Origin: Azorinus chamasolen
Taxonomy: Eukaryota > Mollusca > Bivalvia > Cardiida > Solecurtidae
Direction of reading: 5' to 3'
Assembly: GCA_963576725.1 (NCBI GenBank)
Contig: OY755247.1
Coordinates: forward strand, 10,943,534 to 11,007,533
DNA length: 64,000 bases
How positions within the stretch are numbered: position 1 is the stretch's first letter; every line of letters starts with the position of its first letter. Under the pieces are notes generated by a model, which was not told the origin of the DNA, made no database searches, and was given only the letters and a program-made list of their open reading frames with translations. Positions 43,027 through 53,509 of this stretch are shown here, in pieces. Both the position numbers and the translations under genes were made by a program.

Positions 43027-43340
43027 TTAAATTCTGAAGGGAAGTGATCCCCCGAGAGCAAACATTGCAACACAAAAGAGAAAATTGCAGCCTCGGTTTT
43101 ATTGAGTCTGTTCATGAACAGTTATTGAAAGTGCAACACTGCTCACGCCCCCTAGCACCGGCTTAAGCGGTATTCAATTTTCAGAACAAGAAGTACTGAA
43201 ATTCATGACCTCGAAGGATCAGAAGGTATAAGAACACTGAGAATGAAGTACGGGGCGACGTTTTACGGCCGCCACACAAGCACTTAACACCTGCTGTTGT
43301 GAAGATTATAAATTCTGAAGGGAAGTGATCCCCCAAAGTG
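43027..43340 (-). repeat. Repeat R, longest copy, with flanking direct repeat
   Basis: R sequence (43050-43285) lies between two copies of AAATTCTGAAGGGAAGTGAT plus CCCCC (43027 and 43310). Its last 50 bp, 43233-43282, recur without mismatch at 52543-52592 beyond the Tc1-like gene. Confidence 0.7.
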
Positions 43341-43472
43341 CCTTATATATACCTAAAGTTGTGCGGATTGTGTTTTGTAAAGAGATATTTCTCAGTAGAT
43401 CGTTAAATTAGACGATCTGAATTTCGTTTAAAGAAAAATGATACGTTTTGTTCCAACCGAAAGTTGATTAAA

Positions 43473-43654
43473 ATGGAGGCAAAAAGACGTTTGTCGATCG
43501 AAGCAAAGAATCTGATAATGAATTGCCATACACAAGGACTCAGCACGGTGCAGATGCAAAGGCTGTCGAAGAACATCCACGGAATTTCTACGACAAGACA
43601 GTCCATTAGAAACTTCTTGAACCGAACGCAAACCGCTGGCAGTATTCACAAGCG
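43473..43654 (+). CDS. Transposase block 1 (HTH exon)
   Basis: About 60 residues that fit the paired-type HTH of Tc1 transposases, with GLSTVQMQRLSK and ISTTRQSIRNFLNR. ATG at 43473 is preferred over the in-frame TTG at 43464. It ends in CG before a GTATGT donor; the next block supplies the third codon base. Confidence 0.75.
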
Positions 43655-43782
43655 GTATGTAACTATCTTCTTTACGAGACTGCTGTGGTTGCCATGATAT
43701 TGGAGTGAATTTTATTCTTTATTTCAAGTGAGATCCGAAATGTACTTGTTCGAGATAAATGTAGCATACCTAAAACAATGTA

Positions 43783-44103
43783 CAGTGCTCCCTCCCTACA
43801 ACGGCCCTCTCAATAACGAGTCCCTCCATACAACACGCATGCCACTGTTTACGAAACAATAAGGCTCCAGACACATCTATTTCCATCATATTTTCTTTAT
43901 GCCTCACTTTGTGACGATTCTAAAGAGTGGTCACAACATAGGGTTTGATAGAGGCATAACGGTTTTAGTTCTCGAAATACACCTATCAAGAGATCTGTAA
44001 ACAAGCTTATTATGATTAATTTTTCCTCCTAATAACAACTCTCTCTGAACAACACATACAATATTCGTATCCCAAAGGGTGTCGTTGTAGAGTGGGAGCA
44101 CTG
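43783..44103. mobile_element. TA-7 MITE in intron 1, left hairpin arm deleted
   Basis: CAGTGCTCCCTCCCTACAAC to GAGTGGGAGCACTG, TA-flanked. Only TTATGCCTC and the right arm from CACTTTGTGACGATTC remain (43898-43962). Confidence 0.9.
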
Positions 44104-44559
44104 TAGTAACCGATAGTCAGAGATGCATGAGTTAAATCTTTGTTTTCTGCTATTTTTCGAAGGTTATTTTTTGGGTGAGATCGTCCATATAAGTATAAAG
44201 GTTTATTACACATCCATTCATAAAAGAAATGAAGGTAGTGAGTTATCTGATTAATCTCACTTTTTAGGTCTGACTAGGCGGCGAGAAAAACCGTTTCCAC
44301 TTCAAATATTTTCCCTCCACTTCCGGTTTAATTTTCGTCGTGTTTCAAAGGTAAATATCGCCCTTTTACAAGTTTCTAAACACTGGATTACTAATGCTAC
44401 AGTATCCTCTGCTAGTTGCAGTGGCAATTCTGCCCTCAGGGGCCCACAGACAAACATAGTCCTCCGGATGGTGACAATGAAATGTCAACACAGCACTCTT
44501 ACTTGCATGCTGCTCAATAAAATTAAAGCAGCTCCTAGAGCCAAAAGGTACCGTATAAT

Positions 44560-45640
44560 GGAAAAAAATGTCCATATGTATTGACAACTTTTCTAAGCCT
44601 TCTGCTGCTCTCCTTATCCACTGACATTGAACTAAATCCCGGACCCACCCTGGTGACAGAGGTAGTAGGAAACACCTCCACAGTCTTCCCTTGCGGAAGC
44701 TGCGAACAGCCTGTTACATGGACATGCAGGGGTGTGGAGTATGAGTTCTGCTACATGCGTATATGAGTTCTGCTCTGGTACCGTGCGGACTGCCAAAACC
44801 TATCCGAAAGCATGTAAGACATACTAGAAAGTCACTCCTCTGAGATCTGGAAATATCTTGCCTATGAGAACATGAATCTCTCATCACACAGTTCTGCCAG
44901 CTTAGATTCTTTCCATTCCCCAAATAGGTTCAACGACTTGACTGACGCTACACATTCTTTAAACGCTACAAACACTTATACACTCCCAGAAACAAGCAGT
45001 CAACCAACCACATCAACACCGAAAACACGCAAACAGACAGCCCATCGCAAAAAAGATTCAAACAAAAACACAGTCAGGAGATCCCTCAAAATTGCTGTTA
45101 TAAATTGGTCATAAACCAGAAAATATCACATAAGTTCATCTTATCCTACTTCTCCACGGCTATTGACATGATCAACCATGAAAAGCGTCTCTAAGTTACA
45201 CTTTTATGGTATACGAGGCCATACACTACAATGGATCAAGAGCTTTCTAGACAACAGATCTCAATCAGTTGTAGTAAATGGATCCTCCTCATCTTCTATC
45301 CCTGTCTTCTCTGTCGTTCTCCAAGGATTTGTCCTTGGCCCTCTTCTTTTTCTCATCTACATCAATGATCTGTCAGAATCTGTCCAGTCCTCCAAAGTTC
45401 GACTCTTTGCTAACGACACAGCTGTCTACCTCTCACTTTCCATTGCCTCTCACTCCAGTCTTCTACAACATGACCTCACACAGCTTGAATAATCAAAATG
45501 GGATATTTCTTTCAACCCTTCTAAATGCCAAGTACTTCACATCACCAAACGCAAAACACCATTTCCCACGAAGTACACCCTCCACAACACCACTCTAGAC
45601 TCTAGACGAAACTGCCAAATATCTGGGGGTTACAATTTTA
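44560..45640 (+). pseudogene. CR1-like LINE remnant with 2A-like peptide
   Basis: The plus frame from about 44581 reads hydrophobic Leu/Ser residues and then DIELNPGP, the ribosome-skipping 2A-like signature known at the N-terminus of some invertebrate CR1/Rex-type LINE proteins. PCGSCEQPVTW, the start of a PHD-like finger, follows. A short duplication of ATGAGTTCTGCT breaks the frame; WYRADCQNLSES continues the finger in another frame. A Ser/Thr-rich linker (44872-45114) ends at RRSLKIAVINWS, the expected endonuclease start. The endonuclease and the RT N-terminus are deleted. RT resumes near 45150: GIRGHTLQWIKSFLDNR, VLQGFVLGPLLFLIYINDL and FANDTAVY, where the catalytic FADD has Asp to Asn (45412-45414). 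Dead copy inside intron 1. Confidence 0.85.
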
Positions 45641-45671
45641 ATGATCTTTCTTTTCCCCCTAATTAATTGAA

Positions 45672-46120
45672 AAAAGCTTGTTACGCAAACTGCTTTTACA
45701 TTTCTTTACCGATTCACATCAAAATTTGCATGTGCATTTATAATGAAGTGTATATGTGTGTGACATATTATTCATGTGGGTTTTTTCCCAAGAACAACAG
45801 AGTTATTGTCCTTCATTCAACTTTTTTTCTTGCTGGAAAAGCTTGTGATGCAAACTACTTCCACATTTCTTAACAGATTCACATCAGACTTTGCACATGC
45901 ATTTACAATGAAATGTAGATGTGCATGGCATTATTTTCATGTGAGTTGTCCCGAGTCTAAGCAACAGGGTTAATGTCCTTGGTTTGACTTTTTTAACTGG
46001 AAATAGCTTGTGAGGCAAACTTCTCAAATTCTTTGCAGATTGACATACACTTTGCATATGCATTTATAAATAAGTGTTCATGTGCGTGACATATTTTCAT
46101 GTAAGTTTACTAAGAATTAC
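45672..46120. repeat. 164-bp tandem repeat (three units)
   Basis: AAAGCTTGTTACGCAAACT, AAAGCTTGTGATGCAAACT and ATAGCTTGTGAGGCAAACT begin successive diverged units at about 45674, 45838 and 46001. Confidence 0.8.
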
Positions 46121-46384
46121 ATGTATTGCCATTATAGATTAAAAGCATGGCGGGGGTATTTGTTAGCCGCTAGGCAGCAGTTCTAGTGTTTGTATGGAGC
46201 GTAACTCACAAAGTATAACATGTGCCATCGTGATTTTATATGCAAGTATTGTGTTTTGAGCCTAGTGTTTACAGATATGTGTTTACTTGGCATGCTTAAT
46301 ATGCCATAATGTGTGATATTTCTTCTTTTAGGGGAGCATCCATCGTTTCCAACAATATTCTTGTTTTAAGTATTATTTTAAGAA

Positions 46385-46850
46385 ATTGTGAATTGGCCCG
46401 GCCCTTCAAAGTTTTACATAGAACGATTTAGTGAAAACTTTAAAAAATCTTCTCGTCAGAAACCGAAAGGCTTAGAACTGTGATATTTGGTATGTAGCAT
46501 CATCTCATGGGCCTTTACCAAGAATGTTCAAATTATGCTCCTGTGGTCAAACTTGGCTCTGTCCCATGGGTCACAAGTTTTACATAGGATAACACAATTG
46601 ATTATATAGTGAAAACTTAAAAATTCTTCTCCAAAACAGGATTAGAGCTGTTATATTTGGTGAATTTATATCATCTGGTGGACTGCTTTCACGACTGTTT
46701 AAATTATGCCAAAGGGTTCAAAATTGGCCCCACCCCAGAGTTCACAAGTTTTACTGAAAACTTTTAAATTGTTCCTGTCAAAATCCATAAGGCCTACAGC
46801 TACCAAATTTGGTACGTAGCAATCTAGGGCAGTTTATGGCTCTCTTGTGT
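46385..46850. repeat. About 165-bp tandem repeat (three units)
   Basis: Repeated words AAGTTTTACATAG, GTGAAAACTT, TGATATTTGGTATGTAGCAT and TTCAAATTATGC. Different consensus from the neighbouring 164-bp array, in the same intron. Confidence 0.75.
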
Positions 46851-46992
46851 TTCAACTTGCCTAGATATCATTTTGTTAGTGAACATATTGTATTCAATTT
46901 AGGTTTCAGTATGTATAACCATATATAGTCTACACATTGATACATATTGAAAATAATTTATGATTAACAGTTGCTTTAATCTTTTTATACAG

Positions 46993-47392
46993 GAGAAAGA
47001 AAAAGATAAGTACTTTAAAAGATATACATTGTGATGCCATTTACGTGTGGATGTCAGAAGACCCATACCTGACATCGGAAGCCATCCAAAAGCAGCTATT
47101 GGATATCTTTTGTGTCAGTGTCACCAAACAGTATGTTGGTGTTTTACGGAGGAGACTTGGATGGTGTGCCAAGAGAGCAAGTTATTGCCAACTTATCTCG
47201 AAAAAGAACATTCAGGTGAGATAGGTTTGGTGCCTTCAAGCCCTTATAGAGAAAGAGACATTCGGGGATGTAATTTTTACTGATGAAACATCCATCGACA
47301 TGTCTTCAAATGGAAGAATAGCATTCTACAGGAGGAATGCCAGCTTAGACAGACTTCCATCAAAGATGTCTAAACCAAAGCATGCCTATAAG
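46993..47392 (+). CDS. Transposase block 2 (linker and first catalytic Asp)
   Basis: 133 codons in one frame from RKKKISTLKDIHCD through SEDPYLTSEAIQKQLLD, TKQYVGVLRRRLGW and VIFTDETSIDMSS to KPKHAYK, interrupted only by TAG at 47222-47224. Both borders have splice consensus (ATACAG before, GTGAGG after). One stop and no indel over 400 bp indicates recent loss of function. Confidence 0.85.
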
Positions 47393-47789
47393 GTGAGGAA
47401 GTCAAATTATTATGAACGGCTGATAATGTTTCAGCCTCAAGCAGAACGTATTGAAGTTTTTAGATTGATTGCAAAATTCGGGACATTCCAAATATACTAC
47501 AGTTATTTAGTCCTTCTTAAATACTTTTCTGTTACAGGGAGTTTTAGGCATAGGGGTTATATTATGCTGCCACCCCCAACACCTCCAGCATCTAGTAATT
47601 AACCTCAATGTAATATGCACTTTCAGACTTTCTGCATTATGTTTATCCATAATCCAGCATTAACCCTTTACTCAATAGATATTCATTTTAACGCATTAAC
47701 TTTATTCCTTCACTCAAGAAAATAGTTCAACTTGATTCAGTCATGAATATGCACCATAAGGTATATTTCCCATAGAGTTATTGCCCTTT

Positions 47790-48465
47790 ATTATTGTTCA
47801 GTTTTCCTGAGTTTTTTTCTAAACCTTTACAGATATTGAAGTGATATTTGGTATGTGGCTTTATTATAATGAGTTACGGATAAAGTTCGAATTTCGTTAC
47901 GCTTCATTGATTTTTCACGGAAATACAGTGATTTTGCTTAGAAATTTTCCGGAAATTCAGGTTTTCCGGAGTTTTTTCTACACCTTTACAGATATTGATT
48001 TGATATTTGGTATGTGGCTTTATTATAATGAGTTACAAATCAAATTTGAATTTCGTTACACTTCATCGATTTTTCACGGAAATATAGTGATTTTACTTAG
48101 AAATTTTCCGGAAATTCAGGTTTTCCAGAGTTTTTTTCTGAATCTTAACGGATATTGAAGTGATATTTGGTATGTGGCTTTATTATAATGAGTTTACAGA
48201 TTAAGTTTGAATTTCGTTACGCTTCATTGATTTTTCACGGAAATATAGTGAATTTACTTAGACATTTTCCGGAAATTCAGGTTTTTCAGAGGGTTTTTTC
48301 AAAACCCTTGTAGATATTGATGTGATATATGGTATGTAGCTTTATAATAATGAGTTACATATCAAGGTCGAATTTCGTTACACCGCATTAATTTTTAACG
48401 GAATTACAGCATTTCAGGTTTTCCGGAGTTTTTTTTCTAAACTGTATCAGATATTGTATATAGTG
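47790..48465. repeat. About 160-bp tandem array in intron 2
   Basis: AGATATTGAAGTGATATTTG-like starts at 47831, 47990, 48150 and 48312, with TTCGTTACGCTTCATTGATT and TTTTCCGGAAATTCAGG in each unit. The first two units read as a duplicated plus-strand frame (47841-48158) because one spacing is 159 bp; I do not regard it as a gene. Confidence 0.9.
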
Positions 48466-48585
48466 ATTTATTTCTATAACCCCCATCTCTGTGTCCAATG
48501 TACTAGTGGGGGTATTCATCACCTTTAGTGGTAGTTCTAGTTTTTCTTTTCTTTTGTTTGATATTTTGAATTGTTTCATTTTAAG

Positions 48586-49047
48586 GTTCACATGTCGGGT
48601 GGCATCAGCTACAGAGGACGAACAGACTGTTGTGTGTTTACCGGCATAATGGATTCAGTTATTTACCAAGGAATTCTAAGAGACAATTTCTTGTCATGTG
48701 TAAGGCAAATGTTTCCTGATGGATACAGATATGACAAACTTCGTAAAACATTTTCAAATTTTTTCCACCGTAATATTCTACTCATCAGCAAATACAATTG
48801 TAATTTACGTACTTTTCTAAAGTTAGGTATATCACATCCGGAGTTTTACGGTGATGTCATTTACAAACTTCGAAAAATTATTGGACATACTTATTTTGAT
48901 ACTTTGTTTGTCAAACGTATAAAACAATTCATTAAAAAGGGATATGACCCCTCTATATTGCAGCACACTACATGCTTGGTGGTCGACCCCTTTACAGTTG
49001 GTCATTATGCTTTCCTCTTTACTTGTGCGACGACGGAAAAGGCTTAA
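48586..49047 (+). pseudogene. In-frame chimera: transposase block 3 joined to RT-element C-terminus
   Basis: The first 46 codons (48586-48723) are transposase, from VHMSGGISYRGRT to CVRQMFPDG. The frame then continues without a break into the RT-element C-terminal domain: YRYDKLRKTFSNFFHRN, ISHPEFYGDVIYKLRK, VVDPFTVGHYAFLF, stopping at 49045-49047. The RT part aligns with codons 110-212 of the copy at 41617-42255. The joint falls at Gly-Tyr-Arg-Tyr, where the RT has GYRYHKLRK. Transposases of this type normally continue from FPDG towards QDND, so that coding was removed or displaced. Confidence 0.85.
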
Positions 49048-49745
49048 TACTCTATGAAGATTCCCTCTGAAACCCGTTTACGGAGGGAGGAAATTAGATA
49101 TTTGTATTTTGCTAGTTCTGTCGTACCCCAAATGACTACTCCACAGCTGCTCTGACCTGAATAGTCATCGAGTACATGCCTACGATGTCAAGTTTATTCT
49201 TTTTCAAACAAAACAGTTGTGTATGATTAATATCCACTGGTAATTGTATTTTCTTGCGATTGATCTTTTAAATGTCGCAGTAGAAGTGTTTCAAATAGTT
49301 TTCCCGTACTTTTAAATTATGACGTCATTTACATGATGGCGTCGCTTGTTTACTTCTAATAGCGTTCATTTTCAAATCATTTTCATTTTGGCATACATCG
49401 TTACGCATGTTGTGGTGTTGTCTGGAGGGGGAATTTTATTTACATTTTGACTTTGGTGAAAGTGGGATAAGGACGAGGTTGGGTACCCATAAACCAGGTT
49501 CAAGTCCCCCAGTAGCCCTTTTTTGCTTTTGGCTGCTGGCCGTTCCAAGGCGGCACTCCTGCTTTCAACCTACGGTCAATTTTGTTTTTTAATATGCTTA
49601 ATGTTTAATGTGTTTCGTCTTGATATGCGTCCTGTTATGTTTTGTCTTGTGGCTTTACCGTTTCTCGTTAGATGGTGTTTGATGCGGTGTCATTCCGTGT
49701 GTGGCTCTCCCTGTTTGACTATTTTTCCATATATAGAAATATTGT
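49048..49745 (+). mobile_element. RT-element 3' region, copy 2
   Basis: Follows the RT fragment directly. It has GCTCTGACCTGAATAGTCAT (paralogue of 41500-41540 inverted), GAGGTTGGGTACCCATAAAC, a B-box-like GGTTCAAGTCC (49498-49508), CCGTTCCAAGGCGG and a T-rich end. It defines the uninterrupted site for the P3 insertion at 35369. Confidence 0.75.
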
Positions 49746-50264
49746 ATTAATTTTAGGCTCTAAGCTACTGTGTAACAGTGTATGTTATCTCAACATTTTG
49801 TGAAACTATTGAGCAGGCAGCACTCGCTAAATTGGTATGGAGATATGTCTGTATAGGTATGAAACCAATAGAACACAGGAACTTTGCTCACACATTGTGA
49901 CTTGTATTTATTTACTGATGCTATTTAACGATTTGTATTTGGCGTAAAGCTGTAAACATGCATGACCTTGAGATTTACATACTATTATCAAGAAATAGTT
50001 AATGCTGTTATAGCACAGATAATATATCTAATTTTTTTATACAGACATACCAGCTTTGGGATATTTATAGCAATTCTGTTTGCATGTGCAAATCATTAAT
50101 CATGTAAAATGAACCATTGTAGATCCTGTGTGTTGGACCAGATAGCATTGTCTAATATTTTATGTTTTCAAAATTAATTTAGTATTTTTTCGTACTCATT
50201 AACTAAAACAAACGAGAGTTTGTGCAACAATGCGTTGAACTGATGTGGGTTTAGTCCCATTTAC
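49746..50264. other. AT-rich intron-like sequence
   Basis: No palindrome, TIR or coding segment recognised. Confidence 0.45.
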
Positions 50265-51505
50265 ATCAAAGGTGCCCGACGCATGCTTGGACTCATCAAT
50301 GGACCCCCTCCCCCAAAAACAAACCAAAAAAACAAAGAAAAAAAAAGAAATTGTGATCGAAGCATGTTCAACTGGCCTAAAACTATCTATTTGAACCTTA
50401 AACCACTCCGAAAAACAAGAAAACCACGACCCGGAACAAAATTCCTATCGGGTCTATACATGTATATGTATTGAAAGGTACCTAACTACGACAGATCAGC
50501 GGCGGAAAATACAACAGTCATGTTTTTCAAAGTCTTACAGCAAAGCCAATTCAACACCGATTTCCTTAAATATTGCTCCGTCTTGTCGCTGCAAGGCCGC
50601 GAATTTGAAAAAACGCTAGAGCGAAACGATGTGACTCCCGCCAGGATGCATAGACGTATATAGGGGGATCTGTATTCGTTAATATTTTCAACAAAAACGC
50701 GAATTATGGTTAAACACTATCTAAAAACATTAAACTCACTGCAATTAAAACGGTGCTTACTATTTCCAGTCAGCTACGAGGCGCCAGCTTTCTTTCTCCA
50801 ACTTTCCTTTTGAACGGATGCGACCATTTTGCTGTGACCCGGCTCATAAACTATTCGATATGCAAATTGACTACTACTTCCGGGCCACAGCGATTTGGCC
50901 ACCTCCGTTCAAAACGAAAGTAGGAGAAAGAAAACAGGCGTCTCATAGCAGACTACAAATAGCCAGCACCGTTTTAACTGCGGTAAGTTGAATGTTTTTC
51001 GAATGTGTTTCAGCATAATTCGCGTTTTTGCTGAAAAGTTTAACGAATACAGATCCCCCTATATACTTCTATGCATCCTGGCGGGAGTCACATCGTTTCG
51101 CTCTAGCGTATTTTCAAATTCGCGGTCTTGCAGCGACAAGACGGGGCAATATTTAAGGAAAGCACTAACTATGCCGCTTAGCATATGAAATTTGGAACGG
51201 ATCAAGACCAAAATGATTAAAATCGGTGTTGAATTGGCTTTGCTGTAAGACTTTGAAAAACATGACTGTTGTATTTTCCGCCGCTGATCTGTCGTAGTTA
51301 GATACCTTTCAATACATATATAGACCCGATAGGAATTTTTTTCCGGGTCGCGTTTTTCTTGTTTTTCGGAGTGGTTTAAGGTTCAAATAGATAGTTTTAG
51401 GCTAGTTTAACATACTTCGATCACAATTTTTTTTTTTTTTTTTTTTTTGGGGGGGGGGATGTTTTTTCCATGGGTGAGTCCAAGCATGCGTCGGGCACCT
51501 TTGAT
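50265..51505. repeat. 1.24-kb inverted repeat in intron 3
   Basis: Left arm 50265-50842 and right arm 50880-51505 are closely matched reverse complements with a spacer of about 37 bp. Outer ends read ATCAAAGGTGCCCGACGCAT and its complement. The right arm has about 58 extra bases near 51160-51225; homopolymers differ (A-rich about 50320-50350; 22 T then about 10 G at 51427-51458). The inner part contains GCTGTGACCCGG facing CCGGGCCACAG. No transposase or TIR family is recognised. Confidence 0.92.
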
Positions 51506-51687
51506 TTACATGACCATCATATCAAGACATATACATGTAATAGAGTTTGATCTAAAAAAAGAAAGCCTATAACCTTTCGGTCAGCAATGAATGCTGTGTG
51601 TACAAACAAATCATATATAATGATTTTCTAATGGTATGTCGTACGAAAAGCCTTTTCATAAACATGATGGCATCTGTATCTTTTCAG

Positions 51688-51959
51688 GATAATGACAGCA
51701 AACACAAAAGTAAACTTTGAAATGGATGCAACAAAATGGAGTGGCCAACAGACTGATGGTGTCTCCGGCATCATCCCCAGACTTGAACCCGTTTGAGAAC
51801 GTTTGGGCTACTCTTAAAGATCACCTACAGAAACATGTAAAACCAAAGAACATGGATGAACTAGAGAAGGGAATCAGAGACTTTTGGGAGACATTAACCA
51901 GTGAGCAGTGTGGACGATACATAGACCATATTCACAGGGTCATTCCACAAGTGGTTTAA
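51688..51959 (+). CDS. Transposase block 4 (second Asp and terminal Glu)
   Basis: After a TTTTCAG acceptor the frame reads DNDSKHKSKL, then meets a stop and shifts (near 51712-51722) to KWMQQNGVANRLM, SPASSPDLNPFENVWATLKD and CGRYIDHIHRVIPQVV with a natural TAA at 51957-51959. Spacing from the QDND-type Asp to the Glu is about 34, as in Tc1 elements. Confidence 0.85.
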
Positions 51960-51980
51960 AACAGAGGTGAATCCACAATA

Positions 51981-52220
51981 TGTTGACAGCCTAAAGCAAG
52001 GTTAAGGGTGAAGCAGAAAGCACTGTTGGGAGCTTTCTTTTTTATGTTTCATCAATAATGAGATTCATAGATTAATATTTGACTGGGTGCCTTTACCTCC
52101 CCCGTAAGTTATTCCATTGTTGTAATAAGTATAATTTACTATTATGTTGACAGCCTAAAGCAAGTTTGAGGGTGAATCAGAAAGCACTGTTGGGAGCTTT
52201 CTGTTTTATGTTTCATCTCG
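51981..52220. repeat. Duplicated MITE-stem-like segment
   Basis: TTGACAGCCTAAAGCAAG with GTGAA and CAGAAAGCACTGTTGGGAGC occurs at 51983-52055 and 52146-52217. It recalls one arm of TA-1/TA-3 stems. Confidence 0.65.
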
Positions 52221-52225
52221 TTTTA

Positions 52226-52542
52226 AAGTGACTTTGCTCTATTCATGGGCAAAAAGCCTTCTGTGGAGTGATTACAATGGTAGGGCTTTACCGTTTTTCA
52301 AGCTTTTCTGGGATGAACCTTTATTTCAAATAGTGTGATTTCACCCTTGTTCACTTGAGTGGTTCATATACATACTGAGAACCCAGTGTTTTATAACAAC
52401 TGTAAATTTACTTAAGTATTTACTAAGGTGCTTAAGACAGGTGAAAGGGTCAAAGAGAATGGACATTAAATTGAATGTTCCTTTAAGATTATTTCAGCAT
52501 CATATTGCCATTGTTTCTAATTGTGTTTTATGGTGTGCTAAC
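52226..52542. other. Unassigned
   Basis: No palindrome, TIR or plausible exon seen. Confidence 0.4.
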
Positions 52543-52592
52543 AACACTGAGAATGAAGTACGGGGCGACGTTTTACGGCCGCCACACAAGCA
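52543..52592 (-). repeat. 50-bp exact copy of repeat R end
   Basis: Identical over 50 bases to 43233-43282, in the same orientation, on the far side of the Tc1-like gene. Confidence 0.95.
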
Positions 52593-52716
52593 TAAAGACA
52601 AATAATCTGATCAAATATCAGTAAGATTCGGTTATCAGTTAAAAGCTCAACTACTAGGCCAAGCCACCACTACAATGTCTAAATCGAAGACTCAAATAAG
52701 TGTCAATGTCGGGCTG

Positions 52717-52812
52717 TAACCCTTTCCTCCATGAATATGCATGTTAGAAATAATGATGCCATGAATATAATAGCATATAGACACGGGCTTTTGTGGTCAT
52801 AGAGCATATCTT
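52717..52812. mobile_element. P1 left fragment
   Basis: GTAACCCTTTCCTCCATGAA, ATGCCATGAATATAATAGC, CATATAGACACGGGC; no hairpin. Confidence 0.6.
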
Positions 52813-53297
52813 TACTAACACGACAAAGACTGTACATTTGGTTTGAGGGGCTTTTGTTATACTTTGTTATACAAATTAGGTATCAAAGTGCGCAAAAATA
52901 TACACACGATGGTGTACTTTGAATTGTGATTTGATAAGTTTCACATCATAATTTTGTGTGTGAATGACGATGGTGTGAAAAGTAGAAGTTGCAGACTTGT
53001 AATGTTTTGTAATTGTCGAATTTCTCTATCAATGTTGATAAATTCGTAAGTCTGATCTTTGTAACGAAAATGTTATTCCAAATATAAAAATGTACAGTTT
53101 CTTTCTCGTGTTGAGCCGTAGACGGGGAGGCCACAACAGATACTGATATTTTGTTACGGAACTGGACACATATTAGATGGCAAAACGCATACCGATGATC
53201 TTTCATAAGAATCAGCCAGTTCGGAGGTAGCCAACAATGCACTACAGTACAACATATCCTATGCGGCTATTCATTTAGGAGTAAGAATAAGCAGGTG
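52813..53297. other. Unassigned
   Basis: A 98-codon minus frame (52946-53242) shows no domain I recognise. Confidence 0.4.
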
Positions 53298-53488
53298 CAG
53301 TAGAACCCCTCTAATACGACCAAATAAATAAACACGGGTGTCTTTATAAGCAGGTGGTAGCTTCATTCAGGACAAAAGTAATGCAGAATGCTCCTCTGTA
53401 TTAATTTTGTCCTGCATTAAGCTACTACATGCATCTAACACCCATAAGTATACCTCTTTTCGGTGGTCGCAGTAGCGGCGTTTTACTG
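53298..53488. mobile_element. TA-3 MITE
   Basis: CAGTAGAACCCCTCTAATAC to GCAGTAGCGGCGTTTTACTG. Palindrome 53350-53432 with GCAGGTGGTAGCTTCATTCA arm; apex partly deleted. Confidence 0.88.
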
Positions 53489-53509
53489 TAGTTGCTAAAT
53501 ACAGGGCAA

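Larger units (their letters stand above)
43473..51959 (+). pseudogene. Decayed Tc1-like transposase gene with three introns
   Basis: Four collinear blocks encode a Tc1/mariner-type transposase. Block 1 (43473-43654): N-terminal helix-turn-helix region beginning MEAKRRLSIEAKNLI. Block 2 (46993-47392): linker and first catalytic Asp in VIFTDE. Block 3 (48586-48723): GGISYRGRTDCCVF to MFPDG. Block 4 (51688-51959): QDND-type Asp (DNDSKHKS) and SPDLNPFENVW with the last acidic residue. Junctions fit splicing: AAGCG|GTATGT with ATACAG|GAGA (phase 2, codon restored), TATAAG|GTGAGG with TTTAAG|GTTCAC (phase 0), and acceptor TTTTCAG|GATAAT. It is broken by TAG at 47222-47224, a frameshift near 51712-51722, and replacement of the block 3 end by RT-element sequence. 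Introns in a Tc1-like gene are unusual; a former host-type gene is possible. Confidence 0.8.

Noticed and set aside
47841..48158. 105-residue protein with internal duplication
   Set aside because: Two units of a non-coding 160-bp tandem array; the spacing happens to be 159 bp once and other units break the frame.
52946..53242. 98-residue minus-strand protein
   Set aside because: No recognisable domain, no splice or promoter context, length expected by chance in this much sequence.
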